Shown here: one piece after another, positions 1 to 6,157 of the stretch
Layout of the letters: the number at the start of each line of letters is the position of its first letter
How positions within the stretch are numbered: the stretch's first letter is position 1
NCBI GenBank assembly: GCA_031283915.1
Contig: JAITAY010000235.1
Coordinates: forward strand, 1-12,441
Reading direction: 5' to 3'
DNA from: Tannerella sp.
GTDB lineage: Bacteria > Bacteroidota > Bacteroidia > Bacteroidales > Tannerellaceae
DNA length: 12,441 nucleotides
The notes under the pieces: generated by a model
Told to the model about the DNA's origin: nothing
Seen by the model: the letters and a program-made list of their open reading frames with translations, nothing else
Databases searched by the model: none
Program-made: the position numbers and the translations under genes

Positions 1-90
1 ATTGTTGAGCAAACTCACACACAACTCTTCATGTTCGCCGAAGATTCGCTTGAACGTAAGGTCATTCTTAGGATCTAAATAATGTGCCAT
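1..90 (-). CDS. Rpn/PD-(D/E)XK-family nuclease or transposase, N-terminal fragment (cut by window edge)
   Basis: The first 30 codons of a minus-strand gene run off the left edge. The translation starts MAHYLDPKNDLTFKRIFGEH and continues EELCVSLLNN. The block YLDPKNDLTFKRIFGEH is the hallmark N-terminus of the Rpn family (recombination-promoting nuclease / putative transposase, PD-(D/E)XK fold), which is abundant and often multicopy in Bacteroidales. Members are DNA endonucleases linked to recombination, and many are annotated as transposases without clear inverted repeats. The ATG at 88-90 is the natural start because the conserved block follows it directly; a candidate promoter lies about 25 bases upstream. 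The catalytic residues lie outside the window, so activity cannot be judged. It is transcribed away from the glycosidase operon. Confidence 0.85.
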   Translation of the reverse strand, partial: MAHYLDPKNDLTFKRIFGEHEELCVSLLNN

Positions 91-115
91 ATCTTTACTC
101 GTTTATTTCATACGG

Positions 116-147
116 CAAATATACATGAAATTTTCAAATTATACACA
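116..147 (-). promoter_or_regulatory. Candidate Bacteroidota -33/-7 promoter for the Rpn-family gene
   Basis: On the minus strand TATATTTG (116-123) matches the Bacteroides -7 consensus TAnnTTTG exactly. TGTG (144-147), a 3/4 match to the -33 TTTG element, lies 20 bases further upstream, within the usual 19-21. Transcription would start near 109, giving a leader of about 20 bases. The region is AT-rich, so a chance match is possible. Confidence 0.45.
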
Positions 148-205
148 GATCTTTAAAAATATCCGGCATAATTTATAGATGAAAAAACGAGGCTGCCTCA
201 AAAAT

Positions 206-227
206 CTGTCGTCAACTATGTCGATCC
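206..227 (+). repeat. 22-bp exact copy of GH92 coding sequence (left copy)
   Basis: These 22 bases are identical to 2595-2616, the codons for VVNYVDP near the mature N-terminus of the first GH92 gene. Identity stops sharply at both ends, and a stop codon follows two codons after the match, so nothing here is a gene. It may be the remnant of another GH92 copy or the footprint of a recombination or template-switch event. It sits 6 bases after the short palindrome at 189-199. Confidence 0.9.
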
Positions 228-355
228 GATATGATACATTCAATGATGCTTTGCATTATTTATGATCAATTAATGTTATTTATGTTGCACGGAAAGAAAA
301 TACTTTCTTCATTTGCTGTCGTTTTGAAAGAGATTTTGGTTTACATGATTGAGTC

Positions 356-367
356 AATCGGTTTGGC
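356..367 (+). repeat. 12-bp direct repeat AATCGGTTTGGC (second copy at 624-635)
   Basis: AATCGGTTTGGC occurs exactly at 356-367 and 624-635, with partial similarity continuing on both sides (GTCAATCGG.../GTTAATCGG...). Both copies lie in the gene-free stretch. Each includes TTTG, the -33 element of Bacteroidota promoters, but no matching TAnnTTTG box follows at the right distance, so a promoter role is only a guess. It could equally be a residue of an old duplication. Confidence 0.6.
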
Positions 368-496
368 AAATTAGACTGTTCCCGACTGTTGATGACTGTG
401 CAGGCCGGATTTATTCTTTAAATGGTCATAAACTTGATACTAAATATCATGAGAAAAGAAAGAAAATTATTTTGTCCTTTTATAAATTACTTCCCC

Positions 497-584
497 CCTG
501 AAATTTTCAGGAGAAATTTTTATCCGCCTGCATGTAACGGATAAATTTCATCTGCCTTTTTTGCTTCAAGGAAGTTAACTTGAA
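497..584. repeat. Cluster of three inverted repeats upstream of the beta-helix remnant
   Basis: Three hairpin-capable stretches lie in tandem. CCTGAAA-T-TTTCAGG occupies 497-511. The arm at 513-526 (ending TTATCCG) pairs with 538-549 (CGGATAAATTTC) around an 11-base loop, with a two-base bulge. TTCAAG (565-570) pairs with CTTGAA (579-584) around an 8-base loop, flanked by a T-run and an A-run. The short motif CAGGAGAAAT follows both the first and the third hairpin (508-517 and 589-598). They might act as a terminator or leader structure; the sequence alone cannot decide. Confidence 0.45.
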
Positions 585-708
585 AAAACAGGAGAAATGA
601 AGGCGTAATTTAAGTTTGTAGTTAATCGGTTTGGCGACTTGTTGTTTTTATTATAATCATTTTATTAATCGTATTTTAAAAAGCAGTTGAAAAGAAATAA
701 TAATATAA

Positions 709-1377
709 ATGAATAGAGAAAAATCAAATATGTTGAGTGCAGGTACTCTTTGTATGGAACGGCGGAGTATGAAACCGGCGCTGTTCAACCGGCAAAAAGC
801 GAATGGAGAAGCGTTCATTTTTGAACGTACAGACTGGCATTACGTGCTCAATACGTTCTGTTTCGGATACAGGGTCGGTTACAAGTTCGGAGGCAGTAAT
901 ACAGGCGTTTGCAACGGCAATCTCCTGGAAACAGGCGCCGACGCCTGCCATACGTCGGTGCTGGTTGAGAAAAGCGCTCCGATGGGACTGTTGATTTCCA
1001 ACGGCGAATTTGTTGCAATGGATGACGAAAATCCGATGGTGGTGGGCGCCGGTAACGAGGGGAATACAACCTTCTCCAACTGCGCCTTCTGGGGGCATTG
1101 TAACCAGAAGGCCATTATCGACGGGCGGAGAACTGCGACTTTTTCCGACTGTATCTTCATGCAATGGGATCATAACCGTGAAGGACGCAATGCCATCCGG
1201 GCTATCGGCGGCTACGTCATCATTCGCGGATGTAATTTCATGACCGACAGCCCGCAGATATTCATTGGCGAAAAAGTGTCGCGAGCCGTTGTGACCGGCA
1301 ATATTGTCAGGGGGAAAGTCAGGATTGACGATCAATCGGGCAATGCCGTTGTAAAAGATAATCATGGCAGTGAATGA
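709..1377 (+). pseudogene. 5'-truncated right-handed beta-helix protein (pectate-lyase-superfamily-like)
   Basis: The 222-codon frame reads as the C-terminal part of a right-handed beta-helix carbohydrate-active protein. The segments FIFERTDWHYVLNTFCFGY (residues 38-56), CNGNLLETGADACHTSVLVE and FSNCAFWGHCNQ, followed by short strand-turn repeats ending in VVKDN, match a family annotated as pectate lyase superfamily or GH28-related, from memory. Members normally exceed 400 residues and carry a signal peptide. This frame has no signal sequence, and the similarity seems to begin only around residue 30; the first codons (MNREKSNMLSAG...) look like read-through of non-coding DNA. An in-frame TAA directly precedes the ATG. 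I therefore call it a remnant whose N-terminal half was lost. The frame has stayed open for over 600 bases, so the decay is recent or the piece is still expressed. It ends 42 bases before the next gene. Confidence 0.65.
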
Positions 1378-1419
1378 AAAAAAGGAACGAAATTGAAATT
1401 AAAAAAAAGAAATGTAATT

Positions 1420-2484
1420 ATGAAACGAATTTTATTGTTTGGACTGTTTCTTGCTGCTGTCTTCCCGTCCTGCAAGAAATCATCGGTATGGACGGACGAA
1501 ATGCTCAAGGAATATAACAGATACAATCTGACAGTTGGAACCCAAACCATAGGCGCAATCTACAAGTTTACGGAAAAGCCGATACTGGTAGAAACGGCGG
1601 AACGTATCATTGCAATGGGTTCCAATATCCTGAAAATCTCCCTGAATCCGGCCTGGCAGGAGAACGCATACAATACGGAAACTCCTGAAATATTCAGGCA
1701 TGCCCCGCCGTCAGTCATTGCTTCGCAGGAGCCTGCGGTGAAGGCCATGCTGGATATGGATTTCTCCTATATTTTACTTTGGACGGCTACTCCTGAGGTA
1801 GACTGGACGGATGGCATGTCTGAAAAAGAATTGGAAATGGAATATCAGGCCATCTGGGATCTGGCCGAATATTTCAGAATCCGGTTCAAAGGAACCGGAA
1901 AAAAGTTTTATATTGGCCACCGGGAAGGCGACTGGTTGCTGCTGGGGAGTTTCAGCTTTACGCAGGAACGCATCGACACAGTCAGGATACAGGGAATGAT
2001 CGACTGGTACAATATCCGGCAGAAAGCGGTTGACGACGCCGTAAATGCGACAGTTTCCGATACGGAGGTTTTCCAGTATCCGGAACTGAAGAATACGCTG
2101 TTTAATACCCTCGATTATATCGAAAAAAACATGAAAGCGAAGGAACGCCTGAAAGGGAAACGTGTGTTTATCGGCGAATATGGGTTCCCGCAGTATGACT
2201 ATCCGGAAAAACAGGCCTACTGTTCGCTAAATGTGATGAAAGCCGGAATAGAATGGGGATGTCCTTTTATCCTCTACCGGGAGATGTACGACAACGAAGG
2301 CCGCAGCTACTGGATGATTGACAAAAATAATGTGGAACAGCCGGTTTACAAAGCTCATCAGACTTTTTATGAGGAAATGAAAAAGTATGTGCGGGAATAC
2401 ATCGACGCGGAACGGCATATCCCGGATAATGCGGAATTTCGGAACTGGGAAGTCCAGGTTCTTTCCGAACTGCGTTTCATATAG
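1420..2484 (+). CDS. Lipoprotein, probable TIM-barrel glycoside hydrolase (GH-A-like), family uncertain
   Basis: This 354-residue protein begins MKRILLFGLFLAAVFPSCKK, a clear lipoprotein signal with lipobox FPSC (Cys18), so it should be anchored to a membrane facing the periplasm or cell surface. I chose the ATG at 1420 because the signal peptide starts there; an in-frame TTG at 1393 would add nine charged residues. The body looks like a (beta/alpha)8 barrel. YIGHREGDW holds Glu169, a possible acid/base, and VFIGEYGFPQYD holds Glu253 in the place where clan GH-A enzymes carry the nucleophile (compare xGEFG of GH5). Family and substrate are inferred only from these motifs, and no characterised member is known to me. 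It lies 42 bases after the beta-helix remnant and 31 bases before the first GH92 gene, so it is probably the first intact gene of the operon. Confidence 0.75.
   Translation: MKRILLFGLFLAAVFPSCKKSSVWTDEMLKEYNRYNLTVGTQTIGAIYKFTEKPILVETAERIIAMGSNILKISLNPAWQENAYNTETPEIFRHAPPSVIASQEPAVKAMLDMDFSYILLWTATPEVDWTDGMSEKELEMEYQAIWDLAEYFRIRFKGTGKKFYIGHREGDWLLLGSFSFTQERIDTVRIQGMIDWYNIRQKAVDDAVNATVSDTEVFQYPELKNTLFNTLDYIEKNMKAKERLKGKRVFIGEYGFPQYDYPEKQAYCSLNVMKAGIEWGCPFILYREMYDNEGRSYWMIDKNNVEQPVYKAHQTFYEEMKKYVREYIDAERHIPDNAEFRNWEVQVLSELRFI
1447..1479 (+). repeat. Inverted repeat across the lipobox codons of the first lipoprotein gene
   Basis: TTTCTTGC (1447-1454) and GCAAGAAA (1472-1479) are perfect 8-bp reverse complements around a 17-base loop. 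The right arm includes the lipobox cysteine codon. As RNA this would form a hairpin about 28 bases into the coding region. T-rich hydrophobic codons followed by A-rich lysine codons make such pairing easier, so selection is not proven. Confidence 0.4.
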
Positions 2485-2515
2485 CCTTAGCGTTAAAAAA
2501 TTAAATAATGTACAC

Positions 2516-4741
2516 ATGAAAACGAAAACGAAAGTATTTAACATTTTAATTCCATTCCTTATCCTGTTTGCATGCAAACAGGATAAGGAAGATGCTGTCG
2601 TCAACTATGTCGATCCCACCATCGGCGGGGTAGGCGTACTATTGCAGCCGACGCGACCGGCCGTACATCTTCCAAATCAGATGATACGGGTTTACCCGAT
2701 GAAAAACGACCAGTTAGACGACCGGATTCAATATTTCCCGCTGACAAACGCTTCGCACCGGACGCTTTGGGTGTTTGGGCTGATGCCGTGGGATGAAGCT
2801 ATCACACCCGATAGCTGGACAAGACCTGCCGTATTCGACCGCGAAACGACAACGCCGTATTATTACGCCGCCACTCTGGGCGAAAACGGATGCCGGATAG
2901 AATTTGCTCCCGAAAAGAAAAGCGGCATCTTCCGTATCGCTTTTCAGGGCGGACAGCCGCAATATCTAAGATTGACGGCGCTCAACCGTAACGGCGCTTT
3001 CAACGTCTCCGGACGGCGAACCGTAAGCGGTTATGAAGAATTTGAAGGGATGAAAGCGTATCTTTATGCCGAAACCGACGCCGACATTACCGGGAGCATC
3101 TATCGCGACGAAAGCGGTAAGGATGCCGTCATGCTGGGATTCGGCAGTAATTCCCAAACGGTTTCGTTCCGATACGGCATCTCGTTTATAAGCGAAGAAC
3201 AGGCAAAGGAAAATCTGCTGAAAGAAATACCGGATAACAATTTTGAAAAAGTGAAGGACGCAGCCCGGCAGACATGGGAAAACACGCTGTCGCAGATTCA
3301 GGTCGAGGGAGGTACGCCGGCGCAGAGAAGAGTTTTTTATACAGCCCTTTACCGCTGTTACGAACGGATGGTCGATATCAATGAATACGGACGCTATTAC
3401 AGCAATTACGACCACAAGACGCATGAATCCGCAGAGCCGTTTTATGTCGATAACTGGCTGTGGGATTTGCATATTGCACACGAGCCGCTGCATACCATCC
3501 TCAATCCGCAAATGGTTACCGACCAAATCCGTTCCTATATACGGATGTACGAACAGGGCGGGACGATACCGTCGTTCGCCATACTGACGGGCGACTGGCC
3601 TGCAATGACAGGCAATTATGCCGCCGTATGGTTTGCCGATGCCTGGTATAAGGGTCTTCGCGGCTTCGACCTGCAAACGGCTTATGAAGGCGTCCGTAAA
3701 AACTCGCTCGACCGGACGCTTCTTCCATGGAATAACGGTCCAAGGACGCCGCTCGACGATTTTTACAACGAACGGGGCTATTTACCCGGATTGCCTCCGG
3801 GCGAACAGGAAACTATCCCTCAAGTTGATACAAAATGGGAAAAGCGGCAGGCGGTAGCCGTCACGACGGTCAACAGCTACTCCGACTGGTGCATCGCCAT
3901 GCTCGCCGGCGAGCTGAATCTCCCGCACGACCGCGAATTATTCCTGAAAAGAGCTGCGTTTTACCGTAATGTTTTCCGCACGGATAAAGGCTTCATGTGG
4001 CCCAAAGACAAGGAGGGCAACTGGATAGAACCCTTCGACCCACGCTTTGCGGGACGCGAATACTTTACCGAGAACAACGCCTATACGTTCAACTGGGACG
4101 TCAAGCACGACCTGAACGGACTGTTCCGCCTGATGGGCGGACGCGAACAGGCCGAAGCCTGCCTCGACCGGCTTTTCCGCGAACCGCTCGGCAAATCGAA
4201 ATGGGAGTTTTGGACGACACAGCCCGATGCCACGGGGATGGTCGGACAGTTTTCGATGGGCAACGAACCGAGTTTCCATATCCCCTATCTCTATAATTAC
4301 CTCGGCAGTCCGTGGAAAACGCAGAAGCGTATCCGGATGCTGCTCGATGTTTTTTTTACCGACAACCTGTTTGGCATTCCGGGCGATGAGGACGGCGGGG
4401 GTATGTCCGCTTTCGTCGTTTTCTCCATGATGGGCTTTTTCCCTGTTACTCCGGGTATTCCGGTATATGCCGTCGGAAGCCCTGTTTTCAACAAAATTAC
4501 GATTCAACTTCCCGGTGGAAAAATGTTTACTGTTGTTGCGAAAAACAATTCGGCCGAAAACAAATACATACAGGCGGCGACGCTTAACGGCCGTCCGCTG
4601 ACCAAACCATGGTTCACGCACAGCGACCTTGCCGGCGGCGGCGTCCTTGAATTTGTAATGGGTAACGAACCGAACAGGCAATGGGGAAGCCGAGCCGAGG
4701 ATGCGCCTCCTTCGGAAATCGGATATGCTATCGGAAATTAA
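2516..4741 (+). CDS. GH92 family lipoprotein (alpha-mannosidase family), divergent subgroup
   Basis: This 741-residue protein has the usual GH92 length. GH92 enzymes are calcium-dependent, inverting exo-alpha-mannosidases. The signal MKTKTKVFNILIPFLILFAC has its lipobox cysteine at residue 20. The start at 2516 fits the signal; the open frame reaches further back only through the previous gene's end. The N-terminal beta-sandwich starts with NYVDPTIGG (30-38). GNEPSFHIPYLY carries the expected catalytic acid Glu584, and PGDEDGGGMSAF carries Asp624/Asp626, the expected base pair of aspartates. The region that normally reads WDxxR in the mannose-binding subsite is WDLHIAHEPL (316-325), with Ile320 in place of the arginine, so substrate or subsite may differ from classical members. 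The sequence looks visibly richer in GC than the second GH92 gene. A perfect palindrome lies in its signal-peptide codons. It follows the previous gene by 31 bases. Confidence 0.92.
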   Translation: MKTKTKVFNILIPFLILFACKQDKEDAVVNYVDPTIGGVGVLLQPTRPAVHLPNQMIRVYPMKNDQLDDRIQYFPLTNASHRTLWVFGLMPWDEAITPDSWTRPAVFDRETTTPYYYAATLGENGCRIEFAPEKKSGIFRIAFQGGQPQYLRLTALNRNGAFNVSGRRTVSGYEEFEGMKAYLYAETDADITGSIYRDESGKDAVMLGFGSNSQTVSFRYGISFISEEQAKENLLKEIPDNNFEKVKDAARQTWENTLSQIQVEGGTPAQRRVFYTALYRCYERMVDINEYGRYYSNYDHKTHESAEPFYVDNWLWDLHIAHEPLHTILNPQMVTDQIRSYIRMYEQGGTIPSFAILTGDWPAMTGNYAAVWFADAWYKGLRGFDLQTAYEGVRKNSLDRTLLPWNNGPRTPLDDFYNERGYLPGLPPGEQETIPQVDTKWEKRQAVAVTTVNSYSDWCIAMLAGELNLPHDRELFLKRAAFYRNVFRTDKGFMWPKDKEGNWIEPFDPRFAGREYFTENNAYTFNWDVKHDLNGLFRLMGGREQAEACLDRLFREPLGKSKWEFWTTQPDATGMVGQFSMGNEPSFHIPYLYNYLGSPWKTQKRIRMLLDVFFTDNLFGIPGDEDGGGMSAFVVFSMMGFFPVTPGIPVYAVGSPVFNKITIQLPGGKMFTVVAKNNSAENKYIQAATLNGRPLTKPWFTHSDLAGGGVLEFVMGNEPNRQWGSRAEDAPPSEIGYAIGN
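2555..2590. repeat. Perfect 36-bp palindrome in the GH92 signal-peptide codons
   Basis: The two 18-base halves are exact reverse complements with no spacer. The left half begins TTCCTTATCC, the centre is GCATGC (2570-2575) and the right half ends GGATAAGGAA. It covers codons 14-25 (FLILFACKQDKE), including the lipobox cysteine, and its centre falls on a codon boundary, so the opposite strand encodes the same 12 residues. The mRNA would form a hairpin of about 16 pairs some 40 bases after the start codon; in DNA it could extrude a cruciform or bind a dimeric protein. Arms of this length are not expected by chance. Confidence 0.95.
2595..2616 (+). repeat. 22-bp exact repeat, right copy (inside GH92)
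   Basis: This is identical to 206-227. Here it is functional coding sequence (VVNYVDP, residues 28-34), so this copy is the likely original. It starts four bases after the 36-bp palindrome ends. The two copies are direct repeats bracketing about 2.4 kb that holds the beta-helix remnant and the first lipoprotein gene. Confidence 0.9.
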
Positions 4742-4772
4742 GAATTAAGAATTTTCTCTCAATTATTTGTGT

Positions 4773-6131
4773 ATGAAACAGTTTATAATCAGTTTAATCA
4801 TTTGTTTTCTTATTCCGTCATGCCGTTCCGAACAGTCGGATAAGAAAGAGAATCCTTCTTCGATGGAGGAAGTTCCCAATCCGGGAATAGATCCCAATCC
4901 TGTTGTGGATTACAATCTTTGGGAAATAAAAGATGGAAAGTTTTTTCTTGACGGTCAATGGGTATTCCTGAAAATCGGTAAACCTCTGGTTGATTTTTCC
5001 AATGAAACGCAGGTAAACCGACTGATTGACAATCTTGACATACTCCGGGGGAAATATTATAATACATTGGAATTGAATTGTTACTGGCATCAGTTCGATT
5101 TAAACGGAGACGGGGTGATTGATAAGTCGTTTGACCCGTTAAACAGATTGATTAATGCCATTTATGAAAAAGGGATGTACCCTTGTCTGTCGGTAGAAAC
5201 ATACGCTGTGGGTGGCGGGCAAATCCCTGCCGGATTCCGGGAACTTTATCCGGATGCTTATGCCGTTAACGACAAGGGTGAAAGGGTGAAAGATACGGAA
5301 TACGGATTCGGCAGTGATGTGGTTTCCATTTTTCATCCCGGATACCGGGCAACGGCTCGCGAGTATATCAGGAATCTTGCGAGGGGACTTGATACCAGGA
5401 AGATACTGTATTTCGAGACGACCGTAGAACCCCAGTATATGGGGACAATCAACCTGTGTTACGGTGAACATGCGAAAAAAGCCTATCAGGCATGGAGGGC
5501 GGCAAACAACATTACCGATGCCGCGTCCGAAATGCCGGCTTCGTTTCCCATTCCCGAATCGTTTATCAGGAATGAAACATGGAACAGGTTCCGGGCGCAG
5601 TTCCTGGCCGAATGGATTGACGGAGATGCGGCTGCATACCGCGAAATTGCCGGTAACCAAGCCTGTATTGCAGTGGATTATCTGGATGCAAACGAAGCCG
5701 AACAGTTCAGGCGGGACGGTAATCCGGTCGAATTTCTGTCGGCTTTGACCGCCCCCGATATTATTCAGGTAAACTGGACATGGTATTTCCCAACCAATAC
5801 GCCAAATCAGAAAGCGTATGACAGGGTTTGGCAGGTAATCAGGCAGGCCGGGAAAGACTGGGCGGTCAGCGAACACATGACCTTTAACGGAAGCGACTTC
5901 ACGCAGTATACGGCCACCCAGCTGGAGAAAATCCTGGAGAATACGCTGGCGCAGGGAACGCGGTTCGGATGGGAATTTGTCAGTGTAACGAACAACTCCG
6001 GCGACAGTTTCAGCCTCTATCGTGATGACTGGTCTCCCAAACGTGTCATCGGCTTCGTCGACGACCACTGGGGATACTGGCTGCAACGGGTCGAAACCGT
6101 TGAAAAAGAGAGCCGTTCTCAAGCAAAATAA
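4773..6131 (+). CDS. Lipoprotein, putative clan GH-A glycoside hydrolase with an EF-hand-like loop
   Basis: This 452-residue protein starts MKQFIISLIICFLIPSCRS with lipobox IPSC (Cys17) and then a flexible Asn/Pro/Glu-rich linker (about residues 20-48). I chose the ATG at 4773; an in-frame TTG two codons earlier is unneeded. The rest looks like a TIM barrel of the GH42/GH5 kind. ILYFETTVEPQYMG contains Glu215 and Glu219, with Glu219 in an EPQ setting suitable for the acid/base. WAVSEHMTFNG contains Glu367, a candidate nucleophile. DLNGDGVID (109-117) matches the calcium-binding loop of EF-hand or dockerin repeats, but only one copy is present, so it is probably a structural calcium site and not a dockerin. 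I cannot name the CAZy family. It lies between the two GH92 genes (gaps of 31 and 26 bases), so its substrate is probably part of the same mannosidic glycan. Confidence 0.72.
   Translation: MKQFIISLIICFLIPSCRSEQSDKKENPSSMEEVPNPGIDPNPVVDYNLWEIKDGKFFLDGQWVFLKIGKPLVDFSNETQVNRLIDNLDILRGKYYNTLELNCYWHQFDLNGDGVIDKSFDPLNRLINAIYEKGMYPCLSVETYAVGGGQIPAGFRELYPDAYAVNDKGERVKDTEYGFGSDVVSIFHPGYRATAREYIRNLARGLDTRKILYFETTVEPQYMGTINLCYGEHAKKAYQAWRAANNITDAASEMPASFPIPESFIRNETWNRFRAQFLAEWIDGDAAAYREIAGNQACIAVDYLDANEAEQFRRDGNPVEFLSALTAPDIIQVNWTWYFPTNTPNQKAYDRVWQVIRQAGKDWAVSEHMTFNGSDFTQYTATQLEKILENTLAQGTRFGWEFVSVTNNSGDSFSLYRDDWSPKRVIGFVDDHWGYWLQRVETVEKESRSQAK
4806..4847 (+). repeat. Inverted repeat across the lipobox codons of the second GH-A-like gene
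   Basis: TTTCTTATTCCG (4806-4817) pairs with CGGATAAGAAA (4837-4847): 11 base pairs with one bulged T and a 19-base loop. The loop holds the lipobox cysteine codon and a smaller GTTC/GAAC pair. This repeats the arrangement seen at 1447-1479 and 2555-2590. Base composition of signal-peptide codons may explain part of it. Confidence 0.4.
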
Positions 6132-6157
6132 ATTTTATACCAAATAATAGAAAAAGT

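Larger units (their letters stand above)
91..708. other. Gene-free AT-rich region left of the operon
   Basis: I see no convincing gene in these 618 bases; stop codons are frequent in every frame. The region holds the Rpn promoter (116-147), an interrupted palindrome GAGGCTGCCTC (189-199) that looks like half of a longer terminator-type hairpin, the 22-bp copy of GH92 sequence (206-227), a 9-bp direct repeat TTATTTATG (256-264 and 276-284), the 12-bp direct repeat at 356 and 624, and a cluster of three hairpins (497-584). AGGAG followed by ATGAAGGCGTAA (590-608) is only a three-codon frame. A promoter for the operon could lie here, but I found no good -33/-7 pair ahead of 709. The region looks like a scar between an Rpn element and a decayed glycan-degradation gene. 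Confidence 0.7.

Noticed and set aside
189..199. Rho-independent terminator GAGGCTGCCTC
   Set aside because: The arms leave only one to three bases for a loop and no T-run follows on either strand; it may be half of a longer terminator but is not one as it stands.
590..608. AGGAG plus ATG as a gene start in the left region
   Set aside because: The frame has only three codons before a stop, and Shine-Dalgarno sequences are not a reliable start signal in Bacteroidota.
206..2616. 22-bp direct repeats as attachment sites of an integrated element
   Set aside because: No integrase lies between them, and the right copy is ordinary conserved GH92 coding sequence, so a duplication or remnant is simpler.
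5097..5123. Dockerin domain in the GH-A-like lipoprotein
   Set aside because: Only one DxNGDGxID loop is present, inside the catalytic region; a dockerin needs two such loops in a small separate domain.
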